NCBI GenBank assembly: GCA_963709775.1
Contig: CAVPXS010000001.1
Span: 308,475 to 372,474, forward strand
DNA from: Salinimicrobium sp963709775
Lineage (GTDB): Bacteria > Bacteroidota > Bacteroidia > Flavobacteriales > Flavobacteriaceae
DNA: 64,000 nt
Direction: 5' to 3'
The position numbers and the translations under genes are program-made. The notes under the pieces were generated by a model, which saw only the letters and a program-made list of their open reading frames with translations, was not told the DNA's origin and ran no database searches. This document shows, one piece after another, positions 1-8,650 of this stretch (positions are counted from its first letter, which is position 1; each line of letters starts with the position of its first letter).

Positions 1-15
1 AAAAACCAATAAATT

Positions 16-1455
16 ATGGAAACGCAACTGGAAAACATTGGTAATAGAATTGCCAATTTCTTACCCGAATTGCTGGGCGCCTTACTTGTCATCTTAATAG
101 GCTGGCTCATTGCTAAAGGGATCAAAACATTAGTGGTAAAACTCCTTCGGAAGACCACCTGGGATGAACGCCTTTTTGGGAGGGATAATATCGAGGACAC
201 CAATGTCTTTGTAGGTAATATCTTTTATTACCTTATTATGATCATCGTCCTGTTGATCGCCCTGGAAGTTCTTGGAATTAGTGAAGTGCTCACACCCCTT
301 GAAAATATGCTCAATGAGTTCCTCATGTTCATTCCAAACCTTATTGGAGCACTACTCATAGGTTTTATTGGTTATGTGCTTGCAAAATTCGTCTCCAATC
401 TTATCAACATTGGTGGCGGATTGCTGGACCGGTGGGTAGATAAAACAGGATTTAAGGATACAGATAAGCTTGTGAACATTATCCGTAAGATCGTATTCAT
501 AGTGATCTTCATTCCATTCCTTATTCAAGCCTTCAACACACTTCAACTGGATGCCATCTCAGAACCTGCAAACGATATTCTTTATGGCTTTACCGAGCTC
601 ATTGGAGAGATCGTAATTGCAGCGCTTATCCTTGTTGTTTTTGTTTGGGGAGGGAAATACCTGGCCAACTTCCTTGAAGATCTGTTCAAAAGTATGGGGC
701 TCGATCGAACTGCTGAAAAGATCCAGATCCACAACATGATTGGAGCGGGACAGTCCTTATCAAAACTCGTGGCAAACCTTATATATTTCTTCCTGGTTTT
801 CTTCGGAATTATTACAGCTGTCGAGATCCTTGGACTTTCCAGACTCACGGAAATTCTCCATCAAATCCTGGAGATCACAGGTCAGATTTTATTCGGGCTG
901 GTAATTCTTGCCATAGGTAACTATATCTCCCTTTTGATCTACAACACTATGACGCGGTCAAGCAAAAACCATTTTATCGCGGGCGTGGTAAGATGGGCTT
1001 CGCTTGCTTTATTCATTGCGATAGCTTTACGCACGATGGGAATCGCCAATGAAATCGTAGAGCTTGCCTTCGGATTGATCCTTGGAGCAATTGCAGTAGC
1101 AGTAGCTTTAAGTTATGGTCTTGGAGGCCGTGAGGCAGCAGGAGAACATTTTAAGGATATCATTCAGAAATTTAGAAATGAAGCAGCCAATGCTGAAGAT
1201 CCTAATAAGAACAATCCTGATGTGCGAACAAAACCTTCAGGATCCTCTGGAAGTACGGGAACACAAGATTCTCCCGGCGGCTTCAGGCCCAACCCTGCAG
1301 ACTCCGGAAACAAGAATAGACCGGAGACAGGTGGAAATCGTGACGACTCTCCAATGGATAGGGAGTCCGACCCTAACCGAAGAGACAGGGGAAGGGATTC
1401 AGATAAAAATGGTCCCGCGGGAGCCGGCCCGAATGATCCTATAAATCCTACCTAG
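16..1455 (+). CDS. Mechanosensitive ion channel family (CmpX/MscS-related) membrane protein
   Basis: A 479-residue inner-membrane protein with repeated hydrophobic segments of the 'conserved TM helix' type seen in MscS-related channels: roughly residues 13-35, 70-90, 105-128, 155-172, 195-215, 255-275, 290-310 and 330-375. The last membrane stretch ends in a glycine-rich YGLGGREAAGEHF motif, typical of the CmpX-like subgroup, and I see no full MscS beta-domain after it. The tail from about residue 390 is a low-complexity, probably disordered segment rich in Asn, Pro, Gly, Asp and Arg. The family is thought to respond to membrane tension or osmotic stress; a channel role here is inferred. It stands alone and is followed at once by a strong terminator. 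The ATG lies only 15 bases from the window edge, so its upstream region cannot be judged. Confidence 0.85.
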   Translation: METQLENIGNRIANFLPELLGALLVILIGWLIAKGIKTLVVKLLRKTTWDERLFGRDNIEDTNVFVGNIFYYLIMIIVLLIALEVLGISEVLTPLENMLNEFLMFIPNLIGALLIGFIGYVLAKFVSNLINIGGGLLDRWVDKTGFKDTDKLVNIIRKIVFIVIFIPFLIQAFNTLQLDAISEPANDILYGFTELIGEIVIAALILVVFVWGGKYLANFLEDLFKSMGLDRTAEKIQIHNMIGAGQSLSKLVANLIYFFLVFFGIITAVEILGLSRLTEILHQILEITGQILFGLVILAIGNYISLLIYNTMTRSSKNHFIAGVVRWASLALFIAIALRTMGIANEIVELAFGLILGAIAVAVALSYGLGGREAAGEHFKDIIQKFRNEAANAEDPNKNNPDVRTKPSGSSGSTGTQDSPGGFRPNPADSGNKNRPETGGNRDDSPMDRESDPNRRDRGRDSDKNGPAGAGPNDPINPT

Positions 1456-1463
1456 GAGGCAAC

Positions 1464-1496
1464 AAAAAAGCCACGCAAATGCGTGGCTTTTTTTTG
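1464..1496 (+). terminator. Rho-independent terminator
   Basis: The inverted repeat agccacgc / gcgtggct has a 4-base loop and is followed by a run of eight T. It sits 14 bases after the stop codon of the channel gene. The A-run on the other side means it may also end transcription of the convergent minus-strand gene. Confidence 0.85.
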
Positions 1497-1511
1497 TCAT
1501 TAGTTGAAGCT

Positions 1512-2343
1512 TTATGGCAAATCAAGCTGTACAAGCACCGGAAGATGATCTGAAGGATACTTCAAATCTTTGGAATCGCTTAGAACTCCATACTTCCTGA
1601 CATCTATTCCTCCTGAAGTAAAAATATAATCAATGCGTCGGGTTACCGGCGAATGGAAATCATAGCCGTTAAAAGTACCTTCGGGACCAAAAACAACTTC
1701 AGCTTCATTTTTTGAGTCCTTATAATGGGTTGTGAGAAATTCTATTTCTTCAGTTTCGGGTTCAAGATTAAAATCTCCCATTAAGATCATTGGCTTTTTC
1801 CTCCGGGTTGAGCTCATTTATCTTACGTTTAATCAATTTCACACTTTCTGCCCTTGCTTCTACCCCGTTATGATCAAAATGGGTATTAAAAACCCAAAAC
1901 TCCTTCCCGGTTTCTTTTTCTTTAAATAATCCATAAGTACATACCCGTGGATAATCGGCATCCCAACCTCTACCCGGATTTTCCGGTGTTGAAGAAAGCC
2001 AGAAGGTCCCGTGTTTTAAGAGTTCGAATTTGTTGGTTTTAAAAAAGATGGCGCTAAATTCCCCTTTTTGATCCCCATCGTCGCGACCTTTTCCAAAATA
2101 TTCATAGCCCGAAAGTTCATCCTTCAGAAATTCCAGCTGACTATGCAATGCTTCCTGAACTCCAAAAATATTCGGCTCATAAAATTTCAGTTGTCCGGCG
2201 AGATGATCCTTCCGCAGAGACCAGCTGTTCCCGCCATCCATCTCGTTAGCATACTTTATATTGTAACTCATCACGGTGAGCTGAGCTTTAGCCGGGATCA
2301 TTGTAAACATTAAAACCATAAAACTTATAATCTCTCTTTTCAT
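1512..2343 (-). pseudogene. Endonuclease/exonuclease/phosphatase (EEP) family secreted hydrolase, frame-broken
   Basis: Two overlapping reading frames together make one EEP-family protein of about 276 residues. The N-terminal piece has a signal peptide (cleavage near AKA-Q, residue 20) followed by the family motifs MSYNIK, QEALH (metal-binding Glu64) and FNTHFDH. The C-terminal piece carries GDFN and the catalytic SDHLPV. The frames meet in a T5 run on the plus strand (1795-1799). Deleting one base there restores the continuous junction NPEEKPMILMGDFN, so this is a one-base insertion, either real or an assembly error. The family cleaves phosphodiester or phosphomonoester bonds (DNases, sphingomyelinases, inositol phosphatases); the substrate is unknown. 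Its start overlaps the stop of the upstream dehydrogenase gene (ATGA), so the two probably form an operon. Confidence 0.75.
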
Positions 2344-3557
2344 ATTCCTATTTCCTTACCTTTTACATAATCCTTAAGGTATTCGAACCTGGAAGTAAGT
2401 TTGCCATTTTGGGTCATTCTTGCCCGCTCCAGAATTCCATTTTTGTCGCCGTTAAAAAAAGCGGGAAGCACATTCTTCAAAAACATTTCCCCAAAACCTT
2501 CACTGGCATCTTTGGGTAACTCGCATGGAAGATTATCGACAGCCATAACAAGGATGGCATTTTTCTCCCGAAAATCTACCTCCCGTTCTTCCTGTGGATC
2601 GTAGCCATAAAAAGGTTCGGCAATAGTGGATGGTCTTAATGTACTCGCAATTGGTCCTGCAATATCACAGGAAATATCGGCAATATATTTAATGCTGAAA
2701 TTTGAGGATTTCGCATCTTCACCCGTAAAGAAAACCGGGGCTCCTTCCCCATAAAAATGTCCCGCAATAAAAAAGTCGGCTGCATGGGCGAAGCGAAGAA
2801 AGTTAGACTCGTATTTTTCGGGATGTTCGTAAAAATCCTGATTACTGCCTTTTTCTCCGTCCCGGCGTTTGTTGTAATCCAGTACATCAATCTGGCAATA
2901 AACCGGGGTGTCAAAAGTGTCATTTAAAAAGCCATTTACCTCCACTTTTTTCACCTTCAGGTGATCCAGGATTTCCCGGGCACCGTGGGCGACTTTTCCA
3001 CTTCCGGTGAGTACAATTTTTAAAGGCGGAATCTCAATTTTGTCAAGTTCTGCCAACATGGCATTAAGGTCGGGCAGACTTTCAGCTTTAGGGAGCTCAA
3101 AAAGACCATTTTTGAGGCCTATTCCGCGTAAACCGTTATAAGCTCCTACCAGGCCGGCGTATCTTCCGAAGCCAATAAGTCGGCCGCCCTTTTTATTGAC
3201 GATCACCTCATGATCATAAAGCTCAATATTATTCTTAAGGATCTCCCGCAACAGGTCCCGGTTATAAGGCTGCTTTTTAATGGTGTGAGAGAAAAAGAAA
3301 TATTTTTTGTTAGGAATAAGGTTAGGTAGTGGCACCTCTTTAACACCTAGCAGGACATCACAATCTGAAACATCTTCAAGGACCTCAAAACCTGCCTGTC
3401 TATACTCCTCATCCGGAAAAACCCTGACATCGGAACTTTCCACTTTGAACTGGGCTTCAGGAAATTGCTTTACAGCTTCTAAAAGTTCTTCAGGGGAAAA
3501 TACTACACGACGATCTGGAGGAGTTTTTCGCTCTTTGATGAGGGCAAATTTTATCAT
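2340..3557 (-). CDS. Saccharopine dehydrogenase / alanine dehydrogenase-PNT-like NAD(P)-dependent oxidoreductase
   Basis: About 405 residues from the chosen start. It begins MIKFALIKERKTPPDRRV, the typical opening of Bacteroidota proteins resembling lysine-forming saccharopine dehydrogenase (fungal LYS1) and the AlaDH/PNT N-terminal domain. Further family marks are LIGFGRYAGLVGAYN, a Rossmann segment around IVLTGSGKVAHGA and a late ISCDIAGPIASTLR stretch. A longer reading starts 13 codons upstream (at 3596), but I chose the internal ATG because family similarity begins there. The family catalyses NAD(P)-linked reductive deamination chemistry on amino-acid adducts; whether this enzyme works in lysine metabolism is not shown by the context. 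The downstream EEP gene overlaps by 4 bases. Confidence 0.75.
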   Translation of the reverse strand: MIKFALIKERKTPPDRRVVFSPEELLEAVKQFPEAQFKVESSDVRVFPDEEYRQAGFEVLEDVSDCDVLLGVKEVPLPNLIPNKKYFFFSHTIKKQPYNRDLLREILKNNIELYDHEVIVNKKGGRLIGFGRYAGLVGAYNGLRGIGLKNGLFELPKAESLPDLNAMLAELDKIEIPPLKIVLTGSGKVAHGAREILDHLKVKKVEVNGFLNDTFDTPVYCQIDVLDYNKRRDGEKGSNQDFYEHPEKYESNFLRFAHAADFFIAGHFYGEGAPVFFTGEDAKSSNFSIKYIADISCDIAGPIASTLRPSTIAEPFYGYDPQEEREVDFREKNAILVMAVDNLPCELPKDASEGFGEMFLKNVLPAFFNGDKNGILERARMTQNGKLTSRFEYLKDYVKGKEIGI

Positions 3558-3686
3558 ATTCTTGTATAGCTTTAAAAATTGTTTGGAATTTCTCAAAGAT
3601 AGGAATTATAAAGGGCGAAAAAAAGACCTAAAACGGCTTCGCCTGCCTAAGCGGTTAGGCTGGCTATAAGAAACTGGAGACAGGAC

Positions 3687-3719
3687 TTGCCTTTTATTAA
3701 GTAAATATTCCTACTTTTG
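3687..3719 (+). promoter_or_regulatory. Candidate Bacteroidota-type promoter upstream of ssrA
   Basis: A TTG (3687-3689) is separated by 22 bases from TACTTTTG (3712-3719), which fits the Bacteroidota pattern of -33 TTG and -7 TAnnTTTG. The mature tmRNA begins about 70 bases further on, leaving a leader to be trimmed. This is a pattern match only. Confidence 0.4.
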
Positions 3720-3796
3720 TTTCTCTCATGTAAAGCGATATATCTATTGTTTGGCATGAAAAGTGCAATATTTATTGCAGAAGTTCTTTACATATT

Positions 3797-4193
3797 GGGG
3801 TCGACTTGGTTTTGACAGCGAGTCTAATTGAGTTGTAAGCACGTCGAGCGCTGGGAAATAGCTCGTAAATCTCATTTTTCACACTTTTTAAACGGCGAGA
3901 ATAACTACGCCTTGGCAGCATAATCTGAATTATAGTAGGATTGCTCTAGTCCCTACAAGGTAGGGAGCCAAGATGTCTCGTGGAGGCCTTGATTTACGGC
4001 ATTCACATAAGAGGCACCGATAAAGTAAATATAGAAACTGCAGGACCTTGATGTAGTTTCGAAATCTAATTGAGGATAAGTGTAAAGTTGGTGGTTTTCG
4101 GCCGGCTTTACATCGAAAACTAAACGAAGACTAAACGTGTAGAAAGCTTCTGAATTGCTTGTTTGGACGAGGGTTCGAACCCCTCCGACTCCA
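3797..4193 (+). ncRNA. ssrA: Transfer-messenger RNA (tmRNA)
   Basis: The 5' end GGGGUCG pairs with CGACUCC at the 3' end to form the alanine-tRNA-like acceptor stem. The T-arm GAGGGTTCGAACCCCTC is intact just before it. CCA is not encoded after the discriminator A. The tag frame is readable: GGC (3894-3896, probable resume codon) through TAA (3921-3923) encodes GENNYALAA, the tag form known from Bacteroidota. The total of about 397 nt is normal. tmRNA with SmpB rescues stalled ribosomes and tags the unfinished protein for proteolysis. Its 3' end is a classic integration site, and a second imperfect copy of that end lies 3.3 kb downstream. Confidence 0.96.
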
Positions 4194-4216
4194 CTTTTTG
4201 AGTATCAAACTCAATC

Positions 4217-4253
4217 AAAAACCCCGAAATCCCAGGATTTACGGGGTTTTTCA
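4217..4253 (+). terminator. Terminator after ssrA
   Basis: The stem ACCCCG / CGGGGT is extended by the inner pairing AATCC / GGATT and followed by a T-rich tail. It begins about 24 bases after the tmRNA end. Confidence 0.75.
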
Positions 4254-4485
4254 TTTTTAATAATATCATAAAATAGCATATAATTCCCTGACAAATCTAT
4301 TTCAGAATCAATCTAAATAGTAATTGACTGATATTTATCATGTTACACCTGAACCTTACGTCTTAATTTAAAGGAGCTAATGCAAGTATAATAACCCTAT
4401 TTATTAAAGTTCCCCTTCTCCCCTTGCCCCGTCCCCCAGTTGCTAAATTTGAATTCGATAGTATTAACTATATAAACTATTTGCA

Positions 4486-5061
4486 ATGAAAAAGTTAGTC
4501 TTACTAAGTATGTTCTTTTTCCTCTTCTCCGGATGTGAAAAAGAGGAATTGTCTGAACAAAATGATCTTCAAAATCTGAATGCAGTAGTTGAATTTTCAC
4601 AAAAAGCTTCGACTAAAGAAATCATGGTCCCTTTAAAAGGTGAAATTATTGAAATTGCGGACCTCACCTACGGCACTTTAGATTGTGGAATTCCTAATTA
4701 TTATCCTCCTGCTCATTATGATGACATCAGTGGTAGCTTAACTCACCTGGGAAATGTCGAGGGTGGCTATGCAGATCTTTCTAACTGCAGAATGAGAGAA
4801 AAAGATGGAATGCCATTCTTATTGGTAGATGCTTCCGGATTATTCATGTCAGCTAACGGAGATACTTTACTCTATGAAGGACAATTATGGTTTTCATTGA
4901 TGGACCCTTCTTTAAGCACAAGTGAATTTACTATTACCGGGGGTACAGGTCGATGGGAAAACGCCTCTGGCTATTTCGCAGGATTATTTGAACCTCTTGA
5001 AGATGGAACCCTATTCTTCGGCGTAGATGGATATGTGACCCCACCCGGAAAAAATAAATAA
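4486..5061 (+). CDS. Secreted lipoprotein of unknown function
   Basis: A 191-residue protein with a lipoprotein signal peptide ending LFSGC (Cys17) and acidic/lysine residues after it (EKEE), suggesting outer-membrane export. The mature part includes two Cys (in LDCGIP and LSNCRM) and a C-terminal GGTGRWENASGYFAG motif. That motif is a beta-rich signature seen in many small secreted proteins with calycin- or dirigent-like folds; the fold assignment is a guess. It is the first gene of the ssrA island and is followed 46 bases later by another lipoprotein in the same direction, so the two are probably co-transcribed. No enzymatic motif is visible. Confidence 0.7.
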   Translation: MKKLVLLSMFFFLFSGCEKEELSEQNDLQNLNAVVEFSQKASTKEIMVPLKGEIIEIADLTYGTLDCGIPNYYPPAHYDDISGSLTHLGNVEGGYADLSNCRMREKDGMPFLLVDASGLFMSANGDTLLYEGQLWFSLMDPSLSTSEFTITGGTGRWENASGYFAGLFEPLEDGTLFFGVDGYVTPPGKNK

Positions 5062-5107
5062 CGTATAAGAGCCCTCCATTTTTTAACAGCTTTTAAAAGC
5101 ACACATC

Positions 5108-6676
5108 ATGTGGTTTAGTAAAAAAATTATGCTGCTGCTACTGATGACTACATTAGTAGCAGGCTTTACCGCCTGCAGCAACGATGACGATGAGGGTATT
5201 CCTTTAGATGAGCCCACAGAAGAACCTACAGGAAGTTTTATGCTTCCAGACCAGCCTTTAGTTGAAGGAATGGTAGTAGTAAAGAACCTGACGATGAGTA
5301 ACGACGGATGGATAGTTGTCCGAAGAGATAATGGGAATGAAGCCCCAGATTTAACAGAAATTATTTCATACCCGGAGTATTTAGATGCTGGAACTTATCA
5401 GGAGGATTTTATTGAGCTTCAAGAGAACATTGATCTACTTCAGGGAGAAAGACTTTGGGTGAATTTGCACAACGATAACGGTGATCAGGAGTTTACTTAT
5501 GACGGGAACAACGACGTCGATTTGCCTTTATACTACGGGGACCTGATGTGGGGTTTTTACCTTATCACTCATTCTTTCTTAGTTGACCTGCCCACACCTA
5601 CAGGAAGTGTTAATGTAGAGGACCAGTTTTTGGAAGAGGATGGGGAATTAATTGTAAGCTCTGTGAATAACAGCCATCCAGGCTGGGTCGTAGTATATCC
5701 TGATACAGAGGGGCAACCACAATTTGGTAACGAAGTTTCGACCCCTGTTTATATTGGACCAGGAACTCACAGTGACCTCCAAATAGATTTAAAGAACAAT
5801 ATTGAGCTCAGTGATAACCAGTTACTATGGGTCGTGCTTCACAGTGATAATGGAGACCATATTTTCGAATTCTATAATACCGATAGCAACGAATTAGACC
5901 TACCTGTAGAAGATGCCAATAATGAAATGGTAAAAGATTCTTTTATCATCAGTTTCAACTGGCCAACTGGAAGCTTGACAGTTGCAGACCAACTTATTAA
6001 TGAAAGTAGGGCCATTGTTATCTCTTCGATTGAAATGAATGACGAAGGGTGGGTTGTACTCCATAAAGACTTAAATGGAGTGCCTTTTTCTTCAGAAACA
6101 ATATCCGAACCTTTATTTTTAGATGCAGGCACCTATGAGAATGTCGAATTGGATTTAAAAGAGGGTATTGAATTAGCATTTGGTGAAAAAATATGGGCTG
6201 CACTTTATTCGGATAATGGGAATAATATCTATGAATCTGACGGAACAGGTGATATAGACGCTCCTTTCCTTAAAACAGATGCAACTCCAGTCATAGAACA
6301 CTTCATTGCCTACGATACTTCCTCACTAGAATTCTTTTGGCTATTAACCCATCCTTATGCGGATATATCTGCAATACCTTTATTTGATTATGAGCCAGGG
6401 TGGATTGTAGTATACAGGGATAATGGCAATGGAGCTCCCAACTTCTCAGAAATTGTTTCTACCCCTGAGTTTATAGCTGATAGCCATATTCTAATTGATT
6501 TTGTGGAAGGAGAAGAGGTTTCTGATCAAGAAGTTTTATGGTTTGTATTACACACTGATAATGGGGATGGCATTTTTGAATATGACCCAGGTTCTGGAGT
6601 TGATCTTGTGGCAGAAGATGAGTTTGGTCGAAAGATCATGCAGGCTTTTATATTTGGGAATTTGACATGGCTATAA
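5108..6676 (+). CDS. Lipoprotein with four tandem DUF7282-like repeats
   Basis: A 522-residue lipoprotein (lipobox GFTAC, Cys23, followed by SNDDDE). The mature protein is four repeats of about 110-120 residues. Each runs V-x-DQ...GWVVV..D, then a small GTY/GTH turn, then LWVxLHxDNGD..F and an acidic patch. Approximate spans are residues 40-155, 163-280, 285-395 and 400-522. This pattern resembles the DUF7282 repeat known mainly from haloarchaeal secreted proteins; that match is from memory. The very acidic composition and repeated D-N-G-D turns suggest calcium binding or a salt-adapted surface layer. The fourth repeat is the most diverged. It is the second gene of the ssrA island and is followed by a good terminator. 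Confidence 0.7.
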   Translation: MWFSKKIMLLLLMTTLVAGFTACSNDDDEGIPLDEPTEEPTGSFMLPDQPLVEGMVVVKNLTMSNDGWIVVRRDNGNEAPDLTEIISYPEYLDAGTYQEDFIELQENIDLLQGERLWVNLHNDNGDQEFTYDGNNDVDLPLYYGDLMWGFYLITHSFLVDLPTPTGSVNVEDQFLEEDGELIVSSVNNSHPGWVVVYPDTEGQPQFGNEVSTPVYIGPGTHSDLQIDLKNNIELSDNQLLWVVLHSDNGDHIFEFYNTDSNELDLPVEDANNEMVKDSFIISFNWPTGSLTVADQLINESRAIVISSIEMNDEGWVVLHKDLNGVPFSSETISEPLFLDAGTYENVELDLKEGIELAFGEKIWAALYSDNGNNIYESDGTGDIDAPFLKTDATPVIEHFIAYDTSSLEFFWLLTHPYADISAIPLFDYEPGWIVVYRDNGNGAPNFSEIVSTPEFIADSHILIDFVEGEEVSDQEVLWFVLHTDNGDGIFEYDPGSGVDLVAEDEFGRKIMQAFIFGNLTWL

Positions 6677-6690
6677 TATAGAATGAAAAG

Positions 6691-6726
6691 AAAAATCCTC
6701 GTCAACCAAGTGTTGCGGGGATTTTT
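6691..6726 (+). terminator. Terminator after island lipoprotein operon
   Basis: AAAAATCC pairs with GGATTTTT, with an inner partly paired stem between them. It is placed 15 bases after the stop codon of the repeat lipoprotein. Confidence 0.65.
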
Positions 6727-6813
6727 ACAGCTCTAAATGTTCATTTATTCTGCCAAAATCTCTTCTTTGGTTTTAGACTCGATGGTTTTTTCTCTGCATC
6801 TCTGTTTTTCTAA

Positions 6814-6936
6814 TTAACCCATGTACATCATCTCAAAATCTGGAGCAAAAATGAACTCTTTAACTTTTTTTGGGTCCAACTTGGGATTTGCTCCTTTTAC
6901 ACCAGCTATCAGGGCACCCACAGCATGCCAAAGAAG
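6814..6936 (-). pseudogene. Possible gene remnant (about 40 codons) inside the ssrA island
   Basis: A short open stretch reads plausibly as the C-terminal end of a protein (…GANPKLDPKKVKEF… ending MMYMG) but has no start and is preceded by an in-frame stop. The family is not recognised. It supports the view that the 6.7-7.4 kb stretch is decayed coding DNA. Confidence 0.25.
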
Positions 6937-7120
6937 CAATGATCATGATTTAATGTTTTGAATTTGCTCTAAAATCACCTGTAATTAAAATCCCAGGGGT
7001 TGAATAACTGTTTAAAGATGGTAGATAATATAGCCTGACCGATATAAATTTAACCTGAACAGCTTTATTATATGATTTGCAAGGTATAAATATAAATTAC
7101 GGAACAAAAAAATTTCAATA

Positions 7121-7393
7121 AATGAAGATAGATTCACCCTCACCGAGGACTTTTTTGCATCTTTTTATTTTCTTCACACATATATCCTTAAGATCAAAGT
7201 GCAGCAATACATTGAATCCATTATCCAAAAACTTGACCGTAACAATCCAGCAAAACTTTTCTGCACCATTGATCTATTGTGACTCCAAAGAGACATCCTT
7301 TTCAACTCCTACTATCCGAAATTCTCGACCATTAGAACTCTTCTGAACAAGAAAAGGGTTCAGAATAATGATCTGGTTATCTACTCTCATTAA
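7121..7393 (+). pseudogene. Possible gene remnant with one in-frame stop next to the att-like copy
   Basis: Read from 7121, the frame is open for 53 codons (including TLTEDFFASFYFLHTY and IIQKLDRNNPAKLFC). It meets a single TGA at 7280 and stays open for another 36 codons of protein-like composition to TAA at 7391. There is no ATG in this frame. It lies 60 bases from the duplicated ssrA end, where an integrase gene would be expected, but I cannot recognise a recombinase in it. The ATG-started frame at 7122 is a different frame and looks spurious. Confidence 0.28.
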
Positions 7394-7453
7394 AACGGAA
7401 TTTCATCCTCTGGTATATCCCAGGGTACTTCTGTAGAACTGAACGACGTGTTG

Positions 7454-7486
7454 GGACGAGGGTTCGAACCTCTCCAACTCCACTTT
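7454..7486 (+). repeat. Imperfect copy of the ssrA 3' end (att-like site)
   Basis: This matches the tmRNA T-arm and acceptor end at 4166-4198 with two substitutions (C to T and G to A). It includes the whole GGACGAGGGTTCGAAC core. It is the expected footprint of site-specific integration into ssrA. Confidence 0.75.
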
Positions 7487-7490
7487 ATAG

Positions 7491-7521
7491 CCCGGTAAAC
7501 CTTGTGTTTACCGGGTTTTTT
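7491..7521 (+). terminator. Strong terminator after the ssrA end copy
   Basis: A perfect 10-base stem, CCCGGTAAAC / GTTTACCGGG, has a 5-base loop and a T-run. No gene ends just upstream. It is probably the original ssrA terminator, displaced when the island inserted. Confidence 0.8.
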
Positions 7522-7562
7522 GTTTTTAGGCGACAATTTCAGTTAGCTTTAAAGTCAGGCCA

Positions 7563-8558
7563 TTACTGCCCAAAGCGTTCTGGTCCAGCAGGTTTATTAT
7601 CGATTATCACCTCAATTCTATCTATTACATCTGGAGTTAATTGGTCGACCATCTCAAGGGCTTTCAAGTTATTTTCCAGTTGACTCAATCGGGAGGCTCC
7701 TAAAATCACGGTGGAAACATTAGGGTTCTTTAAACACCATGCCAGTGATAAATGTGACATACTTAGGCCCAACTCCTTCGAAAAATGAGTTAATTCCCTG
7801 ACCTTTTCAAGCTTTTGTTTACCCTCCTCGCTGGTCCACATATCTTTTAGCCATTGATAATCGGGTAAGTTCAAACGGCTGTCCGAAGGTATCCCGTCGT
7901 TGTATTTGCCTGTGAGGATACCACTGGCCAACGGGGAAAAGGTAGTTAATCCAAGGCCATAGTTTTCATACAAGGGTCGAAATTCGGCTTCCACTTTTTC
8001 CCTGTGTAAAAGATTATACTGAGACTGTTCCATCAAGGGAGGCGTAAGTCCATAGGTCCTGGCGACGCCATGGGCCTCGGTGATCTGCTGGGCTGACCAT
8101 TCACTGGTCCCCCAATAGATGATCTTACCCTGTAGTATCAAATTATGCATGGCACGTACGGTTTCTTCAACCGGAGTATCTATATCTGGCCGGTGACAAT
8201 AGTAGAGATCCAGGTATTCAACCTGAAGTCGTTTAAGTGCCATATCACAGGCATCCCGCACGTGTTTGGCACTTAATCCCAATTGCATTTTTTGTTCTCC
8301 ACCCCAGAATACCTTCGAAGAAACGGCAAAAGTATCACGAGGCAATCCAAGACTTTTGATGGCCTCTCCCATGATTTTTTCCGATTCCCCGGCCTCATAT
8401 CCTTCAGCATTGTCAAAGAAATTCACTCCGCTGTCATAGGCTGTTTTTAATAGGGTTTTGGCTTCATCCATTTCCACCTGCTTTCCGAAAGTCACCCAAG
8501 ATCCCAGCGACAAGGCGGAGATTTTTAATCCTGATTTTCCTAAGCGTCTATATTCCAT
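7563..8558 (-). CDS. Aldo/keto reductase, Kv-channel beta-subunit-like
   Basis: A 331-residue NADPH-dependent aldo/keto reductase. Family marks are MEYRRLGKSGLKISALSLGSW at the start, FDNAEGY with the catalytic Tyr and Asp, the catalytic Lys in AVSSKVFWGG, YCHRPD, IYWGTSEW and the cofactor-binding GASRLSQLENN near the C-terminus. The Y-R-x-LGKSG opening and the TSEW segment place it in the potassium-channel beta-subunit/YghZ-type subgroup. This group reduces aldehydes such as methylglyoxal; the real substrate is unknown. It lies 92 bases downstream of a second aldo/keto reductase in the same direction, so the two may share a transcript. Confidence 0.88.
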   Translation of the reverse strand: MEYRRLGKSGLKISALSLGSWVTFGKQVEMDEAKTLLKTAYDSGVNFFDNAEGYEAGESEKIMGEAIKSLGLPRDTFAVSSKVFWGGEQKMQLGLSAKHVRDACDMALKRLQVEYLDLYYCHRPDIDTPVEETVRAMHNLILQGKIIYWGTSEWSAQQITEAHGVARTYGLTPPLMEQSQYNLLHREKVEAEFRPLYENYGLGLTTFSPLASGILTGKYNDGIPSDSRLNLPDYQWLKDMWTSEEGKQKLEKVRELTHFSKELGLSMSHLSLAWCLKNPNVSTVILGASRLSQLENNLKALEMVDQLTPDVIDRIEVIIDNKPAGPERFGQ

Positions 8559-8650
8559 TATTTAATTGTTTTTTTTAGTTTAGTATTTATTTTTTTTCTT
8601 TTAAGACAAATCATTATTTCATAAAAAAGAAAAGTTGGCGGGGTGGTCAA

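Larger units (their letters stand above)
4194..7486. mobile_element. Probable degraded genomic island inserted at the ssrA 3' end
   Basis: The segment is bounded on the left by the true ssrA 3' end and on the right by a 33-base copy of it with two mismatches. It contains only two secreted lipoprotein genes plus long stretches with broken reading frames. The most terminator-like hairpin for ssrA also exists directly after the right-hand copy (7491-7521), as expected if that was once the native gene end. I see no integrase gene, so this is an inferred remnant rather than a mobile unit. Confidence 0.6.

Noticed and set aside
7122..7346. 74-codon plus-strand frame starting at ATG 7122
   Set aside because: Ser/Thr/Leu/Phe-rich random composition; a neighbouring frame (7121-7393) reads more like decayed coding DNA.
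4194..7486. Intact mobile element in the ssrA island
   Set aside because: No recombinase, transposase or conjugation gene is visible; only the att-like border and cargo remain.
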